Below, piece after piece: positions 17,411 to 28,739 of a DNA stretch of 59,667 bases. Under the pieces are notes generated by a model, which did not search any database, was not told the DNA's origin, and saw nothing but the letters and a program-made list of their open reading frames with translations. The position numbers were made by a program, and so were the translations under genes. The stretch spans positions 1-59,667 of the forward strand of contig JAHELS010000010.1 in assembly GCA_024644085.1 (NCBI GenBank), given 5' to 3'. Source of the stretch: Rhodopirellula sp. (GTDB lineage Bacteria > Planctomycetota > Planctomycetia > Pirellulales > Pirellulaceae). Numbering within the stretch: position 1 is the stretch's first letter; each line of letters starts with the position of its first letter.

Positions 17411-20062
17411 TCAATCGACGAACGCAAACTCGTTGCTCATGAATAACGTTTGGGCCAACTGTGCAAGTCGGTCGAGCGGCTGGTTCGAATCTGGATCGAA
17501 CGGCCCGCTGAAGTGCTTTGTCGATTCGGTTTCGATCACCTGTCCGTCTTCGCCAACAAGCTGGATACTGGCCCGCCAATAAAAAGTATCAAATGAACTC
17601 GAACCGCCCGGACTGGCAACCAGCTCTACGTATTCTCCTTTCCCGACTCTTCCGGTCACAGGCCCGTAGGGCCGATTATTCTTCTTTTGTGTTTCCGAGA
17701 ACCGCCGCTCGCCCGCGACCAGGATTGATGCGCGAACGCCATCCCCATCTTCGCTGCGATGCCCCATTTGTCCGCGTATCTGGACCCTGCCATCAAAGGG
17801 AGCGGTGAAGCGGCGAACGACGGCCATCTTCGATTCATTGGGCGTATGACCATTCTCGCCGCCGAGGTACGCGTGGCCGAAAGGTGCGGAGGTCGGAAAG
17901 TCTTCGGCAACCTGCCAGCGACCCTCCTTGAAGACCGCAAACGGAACAAATTCCAAAACCCGATCCCGATCATCAATCGTCGCAGTGCCGTACGACCAAA
18001 GCGAGCGAGGATCGATGATCTCCCCGGACGCTCCCAGGGGCAACTGCAGGAATGCGACCGCCGCGGCTGCCTCACGCGCAGAAGGATCGCGACCAAGCAC
18101 CTGTCGAAAAACCTCCGGCGCCAATCGTGCCGGCTCGTCTGACGGCGTGTTTCTGCGAACGAGCTTTGCTGCGCGTCGCGCCAACTCGAGCATTTGATGA
18201 TCGTTCAAGAGGAACAGGGCCTGTTGCGGAACCGTTGTGAAATAGCGTCCGGGTGAGTGTGCATCGGGATTGGCGAAATCAAACGTGCGAAAGAGCGACG
18301 GCAGGTTTTGGCGATCGATCCTCGCGTATACCGTGCGGCGTGGGTTGGGCGTATCCAACGTGATCTCGACCGGTGCCCCTCCGAGACTTTGGTCGAGATA
18401 ACCGGAAACATGAAAAATGGAATCTCGCAAGGATTCAAAATCACGACGTTTGCGATTGGCTCGAGCGAGAAACAGGTTATCGGGATCGTTCTTAATCGAA
18501 TCCGGGCTTGATTCAGCCGTCTGGCGATAGATTCGCGTCAACACGATTCTTCGCACGATCCGTTTAACACTCCAGTGCCGCGAAAACTCTAACGCCAGAT
18601 CATCAAGCACCTCGGCAACCGCGGGTGGATCGGTACGAAAACCAAAGTCGCTTGGCGTATCGACCAACGACTTGCCGACCAGATCCCGCCACAATCGATT
18701 GACCATCACGCGCGCGGTCAAAGGATTATCAGGCGCGGTGATGCGATGGACCAATTCCCAGCGGCCGCTTCCGTCAGTAAATCGCGGCTCATCCGGCTTG
18801 CGGAGTGCGGTCAGGAATTGACGTGGTGCGATAGGTCCGTGGTTTCCGATCTGACCGCGGATCAATACCGGGCTATCGATCGGATTCTTTTTGTCGACCA
18901 TCATCAGCGGGCTGGCACCGTCCTCCGGCTGTTCGCTGCTGAAAATGATCCCACCCATCGAGTAATAATCGCTCGACGGAATCGGATCGAACTTGTGGTC
19001 GTGGCAGCGGGCACAAGTGACTGTCATCCCAAGCAAACCTCGTGTGATGACGTCGATCCGATCGTCGATCGTGTCAAGCGGATTAAGAAACCTGCGACCG
19101 AGCGTCAGGAATCCCATCGCATCGAGATTGCCTTGCTCGTTGGCGGGGTCCGTTCGATCACCAGCCAACTGATGACGTAACATTTCGTCGTAAGGCATGT
19201 CGTCAGCGAAGGCGCGGATCGTCCAATCGCGGTACCGCTCGCTGCCTTTGAACACTCGTTCCTTGCCCGCCAGGGCATAACCGACGGTATCCGCATAACG
19301 CGCGACATCAAGCCAATGTCTGCCAAAGCGATGTCCGAATTCGGGGGATGCCAGCAGCCGATCGACCAGACGCACGTACGCATCCGTCCGGTCCGATTCG
19401 ACAAAACTTTGAACCTCGTCATGCGTGGGCGGCAGCCCGGTCAGGTCGAAGTACAGCCGGCGAATCAAAACTTCGCGTGATGCGATCGGATTCGGACCGA
19501 TACCATGTTCCGAAGCCCGATGCTCGGCAAATGCGTCGATTGGATCGCGTGCGCTCGAACCGATCAACAAGGGTGGCACCACGACCTTGGGCGCATTGAA
19601 TGCCCAATGGCTCGCGGGATCCCTTTCAAGCGGCGACTCCGAAATCGGCTCGGAATGGACATCCGATTCACGAGGATCCGGCGCTCCCATTTCGATCCAA
19701 CGCCGCAACACTTCGATCGATGCTTCGTCGAGCTTTCCCGTCGGCGGCATCTGCAGTTCAGGATCGTCATAAAGCACAGCCCGCATCAACAAGCTATTTT
19801 CGGGATCACCGGGAACAAGGAGGCGACCTCGCGATCCGCCCTCGGCAACCGCCGCTGCGGTATCGATTCGCAGGTCACCCGATTGCTCCTGCGACCAATG
19901 GCACTCGTAACACTGCTCGATCAGAAGCGGACGCACCTTCGATTCGAAAAACTCGAGTTGTTCAGACGTCGGCGGCGCATCGGCCAAACTGAATCGGCAC
20001 GCAAGAACGATTGATAGCAACCAAAAGGTCAACCGACCTGGATTGTGGCGATCGATGGTCAC
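17411..20062 (-). CDS. PSD1-type planctomycete cytochrome protein (DUF1549/DUF1553)
   Basis: About 883 residues from a GTG at 20062, chosen because it gives a compact Sec signal (LTFWLLSIVLACRFSLADA); the frame stays open to an ATG at 20215, which would put 51 extra non-signal-like residues in front. Domain order: a planctomycete cytochrome c domain with heme motif CYECH at about 51-55 and a distal MPPTGKL; DUF1549 (LIRRLYFDLTGLPPT, FGRHWLDVARYADTVGY) holding a second CxxCH (CARCHDHKFDPIP); DUF1553 (NPLTARVMVNRLWRDLVG). The last 190 residues or so look like an added beta-sandwich, possibly carbohydrate-binding. Function is unknown; the family is expanded in planctomycetes and suspected in polymer breakdown or surface redox chemistry. 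It heads a two-gene unit with the DUF1501 gene. Confidence 0.87.
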   Translation of the reverse strand: MTIDRHNPGRLTFWLLSIVLACRFSLADAPPTSEQLEFFESKVRPLLIEQCYECHWSQEQSGDLRIDTAAAVAEGGSRGRLLVPGDPENSLLMRAVLYDDPELQMPPTGKLDEASIEVLRRWIEMGAPDPRESDVHSEPISESPLERDPASHWAFNAPKVVVPPLLIGSSARDPIDAFAEHRASEHGIGPNPIASREVLIRRLYFDLTGLPPTHDEVQSFVESDRTDAYVRLVDRLLASPEFGHRFGRHWLDVARYADTVGYALAGKERVFKGSERYRDWTIRAFADDMPYDEMLRHQLAGDRTDPANEQGNLDAMGFLTLGRRFLNPLDTIDDRIDVITRGLLGMTVTCARCHDHKFDPIPSSDYYSMGGIIFSSEQPEDGASPLMMVDKKNPIDSPVLIRGQIGNHGPIAPRQFLTALRKPDEPRFTDGSGRWELVHRITAPDNPLTARVMVNRLWRDLVGKSLVDTPSDFGFRTDPPAVAEVLDDLALEFSRHWSVKRIVRRIVLTRIYRQTAESSPDSIKNDPDNLFLARANRKRRDFESLRDSIFHVSGYLDQSLGGAPVEITLDTPNPRRTVYARIDRQNLPSLFRTFDFANPDAHSPGRYFTTVPQQALFLLNDHQMLELARRAAKLVRRNTPSDEPARLAPEVFRQVLGRDPSAREAAAAVAFLQLPLGASGEIIDPRSLWSYGTATIDDRDRVLEFVPFAVFKEGRWQVAEDFPTSAPFGHAYLGGENGHTPNESKMAVVRRFTAPFDGRVQIRGQMGHRSEDGDGVRASILVAGERRFSETQKKNNRPYGPVTGRVGKGEYVELVASPGGSSSFDTFYWRASIQLVGEDGQVIETESTKHFSGPFDPDSNQPLDRLAQLAQTLFMSNEFAFVD

Positions 20063-20409
20063 GTTTGCAGATACTCGCGAAAACCAGGCGGGGAGCAGCG
20101 AAGTGCCCAAGGCGGGGTTGCGGACAATCACCGCGATCGAGGCAGCCGCCAGGATGTATCGGGGATTCAAGTTGTCCCGAATCACAACGAAGGCGGGTGC
20201 CCATCTCCCCAGCATACCTCAGGTTGCCCTGAAACCAAATCGCACGAGCGAGGGGGCGTCGGTCCCGCGCATCGAAGAATCCGAATGATTCCTCACGGAC
20301 TTCGCTTGTGAACAATCGGGAAAGTTTCTTAGAAGAGGGATTGCCAGTCGACAGGCGGGACAACCCAATCGGCTGCACTCTCAAATACCCTTCAAGGAAG
20401 GGGGTTGTG

Positions 20410-21192
20410 ATGAGACACAAGGATCGCCTTTTCCCTACGCGGTTGGTCGACGCCAACAGCGGCATGCTCTCCCTCTCATCCGACGGCAGCGTCGACTGGT
20501 CCCGGGCGCTAAGGCTCGCTGAGTTCGCCTTTCGCGATGGTATTCGCCAGGCTGTTCTGATGGCGGATCAATCCTGCGCCGGCGCGGTTCGTCGGCGCAT
20601 GCGACATTTCACAAGTCTTCTCGCTCAACACCACCTTCCGATCGAAGTCACCGCTGGGATCGAACTAGGCTTGCAAAGCGACTTGTTTGATCAGGCTGTT
20701 CGCACGTCGACCGTGATCGGCGGTCCCTTGCGCCGCTACGTCTTTCTTCGCATCGCGCGGGACAACATTCTGCCGATCGCTCCGGTTGTTGACGCCCTGA
20801 AACGAATGAAGCTGGTCGCGGTCCTGTTGTCTCCGGAACGATGTCCGCGTTTTCGCGAGAATTCGTCGGAGTTGCAGGAGATTGTTTCCGGCGGCGGGTT
20901 GATCCAGTTTTCTGCGTCGAGTCTGGTCGACCAAACCGACCGTGCCCGAATCAGGTTTTGTCGCCAGTCGGTACGAAAGGGGCATTGCCATTTTGTGGCA
21001 AGCGAATCGGGGCGTCACCACGACATTCCTGTCTCGCTGAAGGAAGCCTACCTTACGATCGTTGGATGGGGCGGCACCACGATCGCCGATACGATCTGCC
21101 ACCGGAATCCGAGCCGACTCTTTGCCGGCGAAAAGGTCGAATCGACTTCAAAGCCACAAAGCCTCTTCAGGGTTTTTTCACGGGCTGCCTGA
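20410..21192 (+). CDS. CpsB/YwqE-like PHP-domain protein, metal ligands lost
   Basis: A 260-residue protein from the ATG at 20410, preferred because AAGGAAGG lies about eight bases upstream; the frame is open to 20308. Overall order and spacing follow the CpsB/CapC/YwqE tyrosine phosphatases (PHP fold, about 250 residues): a start RLVDANSGML where the family has D-I-H-S-H; VDWSRALRLAEFAFRDGI; IEVTAGIEL; YVFLRIA; VVDALKRMKLVAVLLSPERC where the family has A-H-P-E-R; GGGLIQFSASSLV; HFVASESGRHHD where it has A-S-D-x-H. So the fold is recognisable but the histidines and aspartates that bind the three metals are mostly replaced. It is probably a non-catalytic relative. It converges with uvrA, with only 5 bp between them. 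Confidence 0.7.
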   Translation: MRHKDRLFPTRLVDANSGMLSLSSDGSVDWSRALRLAEFAFRDGIRQAVLMADQSCAGAVRRRMRHFTSLLAQHHLPIEVTAGIELGLQSDLFDQAVRTSTVIGGPLRRYVFLRIARDNILPIAPVVDALKRMKLVAVLLSPERCPRFRENSSELQEIVSGGGLIQFSASSLVDQTDRARIRFCRQSVRKGHCHFVASESGRHHDIPVSLKEAYLTIVGWGGTTIADTICHRNPSRLFAGEKVESTSKPQSLFRVFSRAA

Positions 21193-21197
21193 ACGCA

Positions 21198-24032
21198 TCA
21201 GTTTGCAACGCGTTTCTCGCGGAGCACCGCTGCGGTGCGACTTTGATTGACCTTTTCGACTTCGGCAGGCGTTCCGGTTGCAACAACTTTGCCTCCCTCG
21301 TCGGCCGCACCAGGACCCAGATCGATCAGGTAGTCAGCCGCCTGCATCAACATGGCATTGTGCTCAACCACGATCAATGCGTGCCCATCGGCAAGCAAGG
21401 CGTCAAAACAGTCAACAAGTCGAATGATGTCCGCGAAATGCAATCCAGTCGTCGGCTCATCCAGGATGAACAGCGTCCTCCGCCGCGAGGCCGACGCAAG
21501 AAAAGCGGCGAGCTTCAATCGCTGTCCTTCACCGCTGGAAAGGGTCGTCGCGGGCTGGCCAAGCTTGATGTACTGGAGCCCGACGTCGACCATTCGTTTC
21601 AACCTTTCACGAACCTTGTCGTGGCCGCGAAAGAACGCGTAGGCTTCTTGGACCGTCATGTCCAGCACTTCGGCGATCGATCGGTCGCGGTAGTGGATAT
21701 TGAGGATTTCATCTCGATAGCGGGTACCCCGACATTCCGGGCATTGCATCGAAACGTCGGCGAGGAATTGCATGTCGATCTGCAACACACCGGCCCCTTC
21801 GCAATTCCGGCATTGCCCCTTGTCGCTGTTGAAGCTGAAGTGTCCCGGACCGTAGTTTCGTGTCCGAGCGTCGACCGTTTCTGCAAAAACCTTGCGAATC
21901 GGATCAAACGCCTTGACGTAGGTAACCGGAGCGCTGCGCGGACTGCGGCTGATCGGCGACTGGTCAATCAGCATGCAATCGTCGATCTGGCTGAGACCCG
22001 AAATCGACTTGAACGGCAGCGGCTTGGCGGTCTCGCCACTTTTTCGCTGGCGGATGGCTCCGTACAGCGTGTCCTGAACCAGTGAACTCTTTCCGCTACC
22101 GGAGACTCCGGTCACCAAACAAAGCAGACCGAGCGGAAACTCAACGTCAATGTCTTGCAGATTGTGTCCGCTTGCTCCTTTTAACGTGATGAATCCTCGA
22201 GGTTTCCGCGGCTCGCGGTCACGAAGGGTCCAACCCCGCTCGCCCGTCAAAAACTGTCCGGTCAAGCTTTCCTTATTTGCAAGCAGCTCGCTCGGCGTTC
22301 CCTCGAACATGATTCGACCACCGGATGTACCGGCGGCCGGTCCGACCTCGATGACATGGTCGGCCAACGTGATCATTGTTTCGTCATGCTCGACGACGAT
22401 CACCGTATTACCACGGTCACGCAATCCAACGATCGTGTGTGATAACCGCTCAACGTCGACCGGATGCAGGCCTGCGGTCGGTTCGTCAAGCACGTAAAGC
22501 ATATTGACAAGGCTGCTGCCGAGAGCGGACGTGAGCGCGACTCGCTGGACTTCACCACCGGAAAGCGTTCGAAGGGTTCGATCAAGTTGAAGATACCCGA
22601 GCCCGACATTCTGCAGGTAGCCGATGCGATCCCGGATTTGCGAGAGTGGTTCGGCGGCGATCCGCGATTCCCGTTTCTCAAGGCGAAGTGCGGCGAAAAA
22701 TGATTCGGCATGATCCGCCTGCATTGCCAAAACGTCCGCGATGCTTTTTCCATCGACCCGGTAGGCAAGAGCCTCTGGTTTGAATCGTTTTCCCCCACAT
22801 TCATTGCACGGACGATAGCTGCGAAAACGGGAAGCAAAAATGCGAACGTGCATCTTGTATTTTTTTCGCTCGAGCCAGGCAAAAAAACCGTCAAGGCCTC
22901 CGAAATTTCGTTCCGGGACACCTTTTTGAATCAGGCGTAAATGCTTTTTCTTTAACTTTCGAAAGGGCACATCGACCGGGATTTCATAGTCGTCGGCGAG
23001 TTCCAATAATTCGTCGAGCTCGTGTTCGTACGCCGGTGTTCTCCAGGGTGCAATTGCTCCCTCGGCGAGCGAAAGTGATTTGTCGGGAACGACCAAATCC
23101 ATGTCGATGTCGACGATGTCTCCGAACCCTTCACATGTTGGACAGGCACCGAGCGGGTTGTTGAAATTAAACAGCCTCGGTACTGGCTCGTGATAATCGA
23201 TGTCACAACGGTCGCAGCGCCGATCACGGCTGACGACACGGTGCCGCCATCTGCGTGAATCGATCTCGACGGTTTTGTCTTCGCTTTCGCCGACTTCATC
23301 GATCGATGTCAACACAACGGCTCGACCATGCCCCTCGCTCATCGCGTTTTCCAGCGAGTCGGTCAATCGCGATAATTCTGCATCGCTTGAGACGCGGTCG
23401 ACGACCACGATGACCTCGATCCCCTTGCGGGTGACCTTACGGGCAAGGTTCGACCGGTCGCTGTCGGACAGATGAAAAGTTTCGCCGCCCGCGATCAACC
23501 TCAGGTAGCCTTCCTGTTGGAGCCCGAGCAAGATCTCGCTGGCCGCCTTGCGACTGGGCAACCAAACGGGAAACCCAATCATCGATCGGCTTTCCAGCGG
23601 TAACGCCATCATTGCTTCGGCAACGACCGCCGGGTCATCCCTTTGCACTCTCTGGCCGCATTGGTAGCACAACAGCTCCGCGGCCTTGGAGAAAAGCAGC
23701 CGCAAATGGTCGGCAATCTCCGTTGCTGTCCCAACGGTACTGCGATTGGTTTTCGACCCGCCTGCCCTTGTCACAGCAATGGCGGGTGGAATTCCTTCGA
23801 TCTCATCACAATCAGGTTTGTCCAGACGCTGCAAGAACTGACGTGTGTAGGCCGAAAAACTCTCGATGTAACATCGCTGCCCTTCGGCATAAAGAGTATC
23901 CAATGCAAGCGAAGTCTTGCCGCTGCCCGAGAGCCCGCAGATCGCGACGAGTTTTCCTCGTGGAATATCGACGTCGACATTCTGCAGGTTGTGGACCCGA
24001 CAGCCGCGGACCGAGATAACTTCACCGCTCAA
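21198..24032 (-). CDS. uvrA: Excinuclease ABC subunit A
   Basis: A 944-residue UvrA from a TTG at 24032, which has AAGGA seven bases upstream and places the usual N-terminus (VISVRGCRVHNLQNVDVDIP) directly after it; the frame runs on to 24293 but that part is unlike UvrA. Two ABC modules: Walker A GLSGSGKTS (about 33-41) and GVSGSGKSS; signatures LSGGEVQRVAL and LSSGEGQRLKL; Walker B LYVLDEPTAGLH and LFILDEPTTGLH. The C-terminal zinc finger (CRNCEGAG ... CPECRGTR) and the N-terminal one (CYQCG ... CDRCD) are present. UvrA finds bulky DNA damage and loads UvrB. Oddities: the second signature is SSGE instead of SGGE, and the usual SxxPRSTVGT segment reads SKTNRSTVGT. It could be a second, divergent UvrA. 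It is divergent from ligA. Confidence 0.93.
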   Translation of the reverse strand: MSGEVISVRGCRVHNLQNVDVDIPRGKLVAICGLSGSGKTSLALDTLYAEGQRCYIESFSAYTRQFLQRLDKPDCDEIEGIPPAIAVTRAGGSKTNRSTVGTATEIADHLRLLFSKAAELLCYQCGQRVQRDDPAVVAEAMMALPLESRSMIGFPVWLPSRKAASEILLGLQQEGYLRLIAGGETFHLSDSDRSNLARKVTRKGIEVIVVVDRVSSDAELSRLTDSLENAMSEGHGRAVVLTSIDEVGESEDKTVEIDSRRWRHRVVSRDRRCDRCDIDYHEPVPRLFNFNNPLGACPTCEGFGDIVDIDMDLVVPDKSLSLAEGAIAPWRTPAYEHELDELLELADDYEIPVDVPFRKLKKKHLRLIQKGVPERNFGGLDGFFAWLERKKYKMHVRIFASRFRSYRPCNECGGKRFKPEALAYRVDGKSIADVLAMQADHAESFFAALRLEKRESRIAAEPLSQIRDRIGYLQNVGLGYLQLDRTLRTLSGGEVQRVALTSALGSSLVNMLYVLDEPTAGLHPVDVERLSHTIVGLRDRGNTVIVVEHDETMITLADHVIEVGPAAGTSGGRIMFEGTPSELLANKESLTGQFLTGERGWTLRDREPRKPRGFITLKGASGHNLQDIDVEFPLGLLCLVTGVSGSGKSSLVQDTLYGAIRQRKSGETAKPLPFKSISGLSQIDDCMLIDQSPISRSPRSAPVTYVKAFDPIRKVFAETVDARTRNYGPGHFSFNSDKGQCRNCEGAGVLQIDMQFLADVSMQCPECRGTRYRDEILNIHYRDRSIAEVLDMTVQEAYAFFRGHDKVRERLKRMVDVGLQYIKLGQPATTLSSGEGQRLKLAAFLASASRRRTLFILDEPTTGLHFADIIRLVDCFDALLADGHALIVVEHNAMLMQAADYLIDLGPGAADEGGKVVATGTPAEVEKVNQSRTAAVLREKRVAN

Positions 24033-24195
24033 TGCGTTTCCTTCAAAATTCCCGTCCAGACGCTGTCGATCCGAGCTCGGATTCAATTGATCGCCTTGAC
24101 CGATCCCAAGTCTATTTCGATCGCACCATCCAAGGCAATCCGACGGCGCCTTGCTGGCTCGGTTGCGAGTGTCGAGGACAACCGCAACGATATAG

Positions 24196-26334
<2,139 letters not shown>

Positions 26335-26370
26335 CTCCTGGATCCGAACACCGATGCAAGCGGCGTTCGT

Positions 26371-26856
26371 CTACATTTCGTTGCGGGCTTCGTCGAACGC
26401 GTTGACCAATGCCGCAACCACGTCAAGGTTCGAGACAATTCCAACCGGCTTGTCCTGTTCCAATACCGGCATTACGTGCAAGTGAGCGTCCGTCATCGCA
26501 CGGGCGGCCGTGATCAATGGTGCCTCCGGCAAGATCGACTGGAATTCGCGCGTCATGCAATCTGAGACGTAGTCGTAGGAACGGGGCTCGGCAAGAATCC
26601 CGTTGCTGTGTTCGACCAACTCGTGCGGCTGGCCCTCGGATTGGCAATACTTATCGTTACGTTTCACGAAATCGGTTGCGGTAATCATGCCAACGCATTT
26701 GCCCGTATCATCCACGACCGGAGCCGAATGGAGCGCGTGCCGCGCGAAAAGATGTGAGACTTCCGCCATGCTCGCAGAGGCATTGACGGTGACCGGTTCG
26801 GTCGTCATCACATCGCCCACCGTCAATGACAGAATGCGATCGAACATTTCATGCAT
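26371..26856 (-). CDS. CBS-domain pair protein
   Basis: A 161-residue protein made of two CBS repeats: first VGDVMTTEPVTVNASASMAEVSHLF with HSAPVVDDTGKCVGMITATDF (about 13-65), second VSDCMTREFQSILPEAPLITAARAM with HVMPVLEQDKPVGIVSNLDVVAAL (about 95-150). CBS pairs bind adenine nucleotides and work as energy sensors. It has no catalytic domain, so it would act on a partner. AGGAGG sits about eight bases before the ATG. It lies only 12 bp after the universal stress protein gene on the same strand, so both are probably one transcript, which suggests a stress or energy-state function. I cannot name a partner. Confidence 0.9.
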   Translation of the reverse strand: MHEMFDRILSLTVGDVMTTEPVTVNASASMAEVSHLFARHALHSAPVVDDTGKCVGMITATDFVKRNDKYCQSEGQPHELVEHSNGILAEPRSYDYVSDCMTREFQSILPEAPLITAARAMTDAHLHVMPVLEQDKPVGIVSNLDVVAALVNAFDEARNEM

Positions 26857-26868
26857 TGGCCATCCCTC

Positions 26869-27798
26869 CTAGGAAGCGCCGGCCATCGTACTCGATTCAC
26901 CCGCATCACCCTTGTGCAATCCTTCGATTTTTCGGTTGCGGGTGATCCAGACACCGCAGGTGGCGTGACGCAGCACGTAGCGCGATACGCTTCCCAGCAG
27001 CGCTCGCGCGAGTGTCGACCGACCGGTGTCACCCATCACGATAAAGTCGCTGTGTTGCTTTTCGGTGTAGCGAACCAAACCTTCGGCGATGTGATCGTAA
27101 TCGACGATCTCGTCGCGGACGGTGCCAACACGTTTGGCCAATTGGTCTTTGGCAAGCTGAAGAGCTTTTTTCGCCTCACGTTGCAATGATTCCGGATTGA
27201 ATCCAAAGTCAGGGTCAAAGACCGGGTTGTAACCCGCCACCGCGACGAGCGTAATTTCGGTGTGTGCACCCCAGTCAAATTCAAGCAATTCCTCCAGCGC
27301 CGCCTGTGAAGCGCCGGAGCCGTCATAGGCGAGCGCCACCTTCAACGTATGATCCGCCTCATCCCGCAATCCAGTCTCCCGGACCACGAGCACACTGCAC
27401 GGCGCATGCGTCGCAACGTAGTCGCTTGTGCTGCCCAGCAGTATTCGATCAATTTGTGAATGCCCTTTCGCGCCTACGACAACCAGATCCGCGTGCATCT
27501 TTCTGGCACACTCAACGATCTGTTCCTGTGCCCGCCCTTCGAGTATCGAACAGTGAATGGTCGCGTTGGCGCCGGTGAACATCTCGCGGATCTTCGACTG
27601 TTCACGCTCTGCGAACTCTCGATCCTGCGCGGCAATCTCATCCATGAAATTCTTGGTCGGCGAATGAAACGGCGCGAGGGGTGGTGCAATCACCGTCACA
27701 ATCGTCAGTTCAAGTTTGTCATCATGTGGCAACCGCGATAATAACCATGCCGCCTGCTCAGAACATTTTGAACCGTCCGTCGCCAGTAGAATCTTCAT
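26869..27798 (-). CDS. Tandem universal stress protein (two UspA domains)
   Basis: A 309-residue protein with two Usp domains. Domain 1 starts KILLATDGSKCSEQAAWLL and ends with the ATP motif GAKGHSQIDRILLGST then A-P-C-S-V-L-V-V; domain 2 starts LKVALAYDGSGASQAALEEL and ends GDTGRSTLARALLGSV. Both keep the G-2x-G-9x-G-(S/T) pattern, so both probably bind ATP. The first domain is typical of ATP-binding Usp proteins induced by starvation or oxidative stress. A strong AGGAGG lies six bases before the ATG. It leads the transcript that continues into the CBS gene, and the BON gene lies upstream in the same direction. Confidence 0.93.
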   Translation of the reverse strand: MKILLATDGSKCSEQAAWLLSRLPHDDKLELTIVTVIAPPLAPFHSPTKNFMDEIAAQDREFAEREQSKIREMFTGANATIHCSILEGRAQEQIVECARKMHADLVVVGAKGHSQIDRILLGSTSDYVATHAPCSVLVVRETGLRDEADHTLKVALAYDGSGASQAALEELLEFDWGAHTEITLVAVAGYNPVFDPDFGFNPESLQREAKKALQLAKDQLAKRVGTVRDEIVDYDHIAEGLVRYTEKQHSDFIVMGDTGRSTLARALLGSVSRYVLRHATCGVWITRNRKIEGLHKGDAGESSTMAGAS

Positions 27799-28090
27799 CG
27801 CGATCCTCCTTTGTAAGGCCTCTCAAGCCGCGCCCGGATGCGACCATGGGTTCGATGCCGCAACAGCGATGCCAAACTGCAAAGGGAGCCTGAGAAGCGA
27901 GGAAAGAGAGGCCGGCCATGTGCAGATATGCACGCCGAGACTTCGGCGTGTGCTGTCGGGCACAATGACGGCGGGGGGGAGCCGGCGTCCCGCGGCGAGT
28001 CGTAACCGCGGGCCAGATCCGGCTGATGATCTGTTTGTCGAAGGATGTATTGTTATCGGCGGCGCGCTTGCGATCCTGAGGCGATCTGGC

Positions 28091-28315
28091 TCAAGCGGAG
28101 ACTTCGATGCGATTGATGACTTGCGTTCCGGGAGCGACCGTGCGCACCGTTTCCTGTGCCAGTTGTTTGTGATAGTAGCTGCGTACCGAACCACTGAGTT
28201 CGATCGCCTTGTCGCTACAGCTTTGCACGTGAACCTGGCGGAGGTCGCGAATCGAACTACCAGCCAACATTTCGATCGCCGCTTGCTCCACATCGTTCAA
28301 GGTTGTTTCCATCAT
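28091..28315 (-). CDS. Small single-BON-domain protein
   Basis: About 74 residues from the ATG pair at 28315/28312; AAGGA stands some eight bases upstream, while the frame upstream of it reads as non-coding. The protein begins with an acidic helix (TLNDVEQAAIEML) and continues with a BON-type sequence (LRQVHVQSCSDKAIELSGSV ... VRTVAPGTQVINRIEV), including the conserved L-x-G-x-V. BON domains bind phospholipid or other envelope surfaces; OsmY is a two-domain example. There is no signal peptide, so it would be cytosolic, unlike OsmY. It lies 292 bp upstream of the universal stress gene on the same strand; I see no other gene in that gap. Confidence 0.75.
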   Translation of the reverse strand: MMETTLNDVEQAAIEMLAGSSIRDLRQVHVQSCSDKAIELSGSVRSYYHKQLAQETVRTVAPGTQVINRIEVSA

Positions 28316-28594
28316 CGCTTCGTTCCTTTGTTCTTTGCGAGGCAACTGGGGCGACATCTGCAGCGGAGAAAGATGTTCGACGTCGGCCCTGCCGTGCATC
28401 GAACGCCGAAGTATCTCACAATTGCCGAAAAGTGCCTACGCGAATTCCTCCGAAGCGCGTGCGCGGCGCCGTTGGATTGCTAGCGAATCGGATCGCCGAC
28501 GCTCGCGGTGAGTGGCGGCTGTAACGATTCTTCGGGATTGGCGGGTGAGAAGTCGCCGTTGCTGCAGTTTCTGTAGCGGTCAATTGATCGCGAG

Positions 28595-28622
28595 TTGACA
28601 GTCATTGGCGGCGCCCTATATC
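28595..28622 (+). promoter_or_regulatory. Sigma70-like promoter for the diguanylate cyclase gene
   Basis: A perfect -35 box TTGACA (28595-28600), a 16-bp spacer and TATATC (28617-28622, four of six matches to the -10 consensus). The predicted start near 28629 would give a leader of about 170 nt before the ATG at 28800, containing the tandem hairpin repeats. Confidence 0.5.
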
Positions 28623-28664
28623 CCGCTAGGCAACGATTCTCGATCGCGCCAAGCAAGGATCCTT

Positions 28665-28739
28665 GCGACGTGCGGTCGGATTTTCGCGACGTGCAGTCGG
28701 GTTTTCCGCGACGCGCAGTCGGATTTTCCGCGACCGGCG
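28665..28739 (+). repeat. Tandem repeat of three 21-22 bp units, each with a mini-hairpin
   Basis: Units start at 28665, 28686 and 28708, with a broken fourth copy at 28730. Each has CGAC, a five-base loop and GTCG, followed by GRTTTTC. The stems are identical in all three copies while the loops differ (GTGCG, GTGCA, GCGCA). It lies in the presumed leader of the diguanylate cyclase mRNA. There are no spacers, so it is not a CRISPR array. Confidence 0.8.

Noticed and set aside
20841-22085. 414-codon plus-strand open frame
   Set aside because: It overlaps the CpsB-like gene in another frame and runs antisense to uvrA, whose zinc and ABC motifs are intact.
28665-28739. Short repeats as a CRISPR array
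   Set aside because: Units are contiguous without spacers and only three in number; no cas genes nearby.
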